From NCBI GenBank assembly GCA_019637195.1, contig JAHBWA010000017.1:31012-95011 (forward strand): DNA of 64,000 bases. The letters run 5' to 3'. A program made the position numbers and the translations under genes. Source of the DNA: Labilithrix sp. Its GTDB lineage: Bacteria > Myxococcota_A > Polyangia > Polyangiales > Polyangiaceae. Shown here piece after piece: positions 62,272 through 64,000 of the stretch. Position 1 is the stretch's first letter. Every line of letters starts with the position of its first letter. The notes beneath the pieces are model-generated. The model was not told the origin of the DNA. It saw only the letters and a list, made by a program, of their open reading frames with translations, and ran no database searches.

Positions 62272-62898
62272 ATGCTGCAGACCTTCATCAACATCATCCA
62301 CGTGTTCGTCTGCATGGTGCTCGTGGGCGTCGTGCTCCTCCAGCAGGGCAAGGGCGGCGGCATGGGCGCGGCGTTCGGCGGAGCCACCACCCAGGTCTTC
62401 GGCGGCCGGGGCGCGGGCAACATCCTCACGCGCGCCACCGCGATCTGCGCGGCTGTGTTCATGCTCACGAGCGTCTCGCTCGCGTACCTCTCGTCGTCCG
62501 GCGACCGCGCCCTCAAGGCGAAGGTCGCGCAGGAGGCGGGCCGGAAGAAGGACAAGGGCCAGCTCAAGGAGCGCGCCAAGGACGAGGCTCCGTCCGACGC
62601 GACGCCCGTCCCGGGCACCCCGGCGACCGACGAGGCCCCCAAGGGTGACGCCCCTCCCGCAGGCGACACGCCCACCGACACGCCGCCCACGGGCGAGGCC
62701 CCGCCCGCCGGCGACACGCCGAGCGGCAACGCGCCCGCCCCGACGGGCAACGCGCCGGCGAAGCCCGCCCCGACGGCCCCCGCGCGCCCCGCCCCGACGC
62801 CGGCGCCAGCCGAGCCGACCGCGCCGCCCGCCACCGCACCGGCCAACCCTCTTCCGGCGCCCACCGCGCCGGCCGAGCCCACCGCGCCGGCTCCCTGA
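62272..62898 (+). CDS. secG: Preprotein translocase subunit SecG with long C-terminal tail
   Basis: Protein of 208 residues; typical SecG is about 75-120. The first 80 residues are canonical: span 1 (about 5-24), loop 'LLQQGKGGGMGAAFGG', span 2 (about 52-74). It is the small membrane component that assists SecYE. The last 115 residues are a Lys-containing stretch followed by Pro/Ala/Thr repeats (DTPxxxAPP, TAPARPAPT), probably disordered. Genes following tpiA in this order are secG in many bacteria. Ends 51 bases before the next gene. Confidence 0.9.
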   Translation: MLQTFINIIHVFVCMVLVGVVLLQQGKGGGMGAAFGGATTQVFGGRGAGNILTRATAICAAVFMLTSVSLAYLSSSGDRALKAKVAQEAGRKKDKGQLKERAKDEAPSDATPVPGTPATDEAPKGDAPPAGDTPTDTPPTGEAPPAGDTPSGNAPAPTGNAPAKPAPTAPARPAPTPAPAEPTAPPATAPANPLPAPTAPAEPTAPAP

Positions 62899-62949
62899 CG
62901 GAGCAGCTCGCGCGCACCGTTCGCGCGCGGCGCCTCGCGTCGAAGCGTC

Positions 62950-64000
62950 ATGGTCGCGGTCGAGACCTCAGCCGCCGGCGCGTCGCCGCGCGCAACCAAG
63001 CATCGCCGCTCGCTCGCGCTCGACTGCGCCGCGATCGCCGCCGCGCACGCCCTCGCCTGCGTCCTCGCACGCGCCGGCGGCTTCGACCACGTCTCCGACG
63101 ACGACTTCGCGCGCGTCACCATCGCCCAGGCGTTCGCGCACGCGCCGAAGCTCGACCCGAGCGGGACGAGCTGGCTCCCCTTCCCGTTCTGGCTGCTCGG
63201 CGGGGTCATGCTCGCCTTCGGCCGCTCGCTCGCCGTCGCCCACGCGGGATCGGTGGCGATCGCGAGCCTCGCCGCGAGCGCTCCGTACCTAGCGCTCCGC
63301 TTCGCGAGCGTCCCGCGTGGGCGCGCCCTGTTCGCGACGGCGTTCGCGCTCGCGACGCCGTGGTGCGTCTGGCTCGGGGCCGCGCCGGTGCCCGAGTCGT
63401 TCACCGCATGCTCGACCGCCGCCGCAGCGATCGGCCTGACGGCGGCGCGCTCGCGCCTCGCGCCGCCGCCGGACGACGACGACGCGCCGCCCGTCGCAGG
63501 CCTCGCGGCTCCGGCCCTGCTCGCCGGCGCCGTCGCCGCCGCCAGCCTCTCGCGCTACGAGCCCTGGCCTGTCGCGGCCGTCCTCGCGGCGGCGCTCGCC
63601 ATCGGCGGCGCGCGCGCGACCGGCAGGCGGCGCGCCGTCCTCGCGGGCCTCGCGCTGCTCTGCGCCGTCGGACCTCTCGTGTGGATGGCGTGGAACGCGC
63701 ACGCTCACGACGGCCCCTTCCACTTCTTCCGCCGCGTGTCGACCTACAAGCGAGCGATCGGTGGAGGCGCGACCGACACGCTGGACGCGCTCCTGCTCTA
63801 CCCGAGGCTCCTCCTCACGACGCGCCCGGAGGTCGCCATCCCCGCCCTGTTCCTCCTCTTGCCCGCGATGCGCGATCGGGCCATCCGGCGGCGCTGGGGC
63901 GTCCCGCTCGTCGCGGTCGCGGCGCAGATCGCGTTCCTCGCGTACGGCAACGCGCGCGACGGAGCGCCCGCGCACCACCCCGAGCGCGCGCTCCTCGGCG
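62950..64000 (+). CDS. Membrane glycosyltransferase-like protein (partial, runs off the window)
   Basis: From ATG 62950 the frame stays open for 350 codons to the window edge with no stop. After a short hydrophilic start there is a hydrophobic segment ('LALDCAAIAAAHALACVLARAGG'), then 'HVSDDDFARVTIAQAFAHAPKLDPSGTSWLPFPFWLLGG', the acidic loop plus span layout of GT39/GT-C mannosyltransferase-like proteins (Asp-Asp-Asp being the likely catalytic/metal part). At least seven further hydrophobic spans follow. It probably transfers a sugar from a lipid carrier at the membrane; donor and acceptor are unknown. Confidence 0.72.
   Translation, partial: MVAVETSAAGASPRATKHRRSLALDCAAIAAAHALACVLARAGGFDHVSDDDFARVTIAQAFAHAPKLDPSGTSWLPFPFWLLGGVMLAFGRSLAVAHAGSVAIASLAASAPYLALRFASVPRGRALFATAFALATPWCVWLGAAPVPESFTACSTAAAAIGLTAARSRLAPPPDDDDAPPVAGLAAPALLAGAVAAASLSRYEPWPVAAVLAAALAIGGARATGRRRAVLAGLALLCAVGPLVWMAWNAHAHDGPFHFFRRVSTYKRAIGGGATDTLDALLLYPRLLLTTRPEVAIPALFLLLPAMRDRAIRRRWGVPLVAVAAQIAFLAYGNARDGAPAHHPERALLG

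Overview
This 64 kb, very GC-rich window looks like a chromosomal piece of a predatory or soil myxobacterium (Myxococcota, most likely the Polyangia side). The inference rests on the dense set of lipoproteins with Asp/Gly/Cys-rich leaders, a DUF1592/DUF1552 pair, a PEGA-tailed Ser/Thr kinase, a DUF2341 protein, an IgGFc-binding-domain lipoprotein, cysteine repeats of the 'DGxETDxDCGG' type, and GTG/TTG starts with strongly G/C-ending codons. No rRNA, tRNA, phage integrase, transposase or CRISPR array was seen.

Layout. 0-7 kb: secreted lipoproteins, a polytopic membrane protein with a Gly/Pro tail, a DUF1697 protein, and a three-gene unit (DUF1592 with CxxCH, Tat-exported DUF1552, Cys-rich lipoprotein). 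7-14 kb: a minus-strand cyanophycin module with synthetase CphA, cyanophycinase CphB, isoaspartyl dipeptidase IadA, and an extra Mur-ligase-only protein resembling the C-terminal half of CphA. Together these could make, store and fully recycle a multi-L-arginyl-poly-aspartate reserve. 14-20 kb: a malonyl-CoA-synthetase-like ligase, a lipoprotein, and an unusual protein with a RelE-like N-terminus, an SF1 (UvrD-type) helicase and ankyrin repeats, followed by a frameshifted Uma2 gene. 20.8-25.4 kb: a sphingomyelinase-like exported phosphodiesterase, a small lipoprotein and two tandem paralogous envelope proteins.

25.4-34.2 kb is the accessory, rearranged part: gene fragments, a 61-bp exact direct repeat joining two pieces of one gene family in permuted order, an orphan Rhs C-terminal cassette with small downstream genes, and a partial copy of the neighbouring protease gene. 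34-43 kb returns to chromosomal genes: an S1C-like protease, a cysteine-less TlpA-like lipoprotein, two conserved hypotheticals, a FliA-type sigma factor beside a type III secretion inner-rod-like protein, MnmA and lipoproteins. 42.6-57.7 kb: a Ser/Thr kinase, an IgGFc-binding-like lipoprotein, a TrmA/RlmD-type RNA methyltransferase, TilS and FtsH, a DUF99 protein, and an ECF sigma factor with flanking envelope genes. 57.7-64 kb: minisatellites, a VWC-like lipoprotein, the glycolytic operon gapA-pgk-tpiA-secG (SecG with a long Pro/Ala tail), and a membrane glycosyltransferase-like gene running off the window end.

Short tandem repeats (14, 18, 20, 27, 31, 31, 78 and 89 bp) are scattered between and inside genes; two of them appear to have grown from the 3' end of the adjacent coding sequence.
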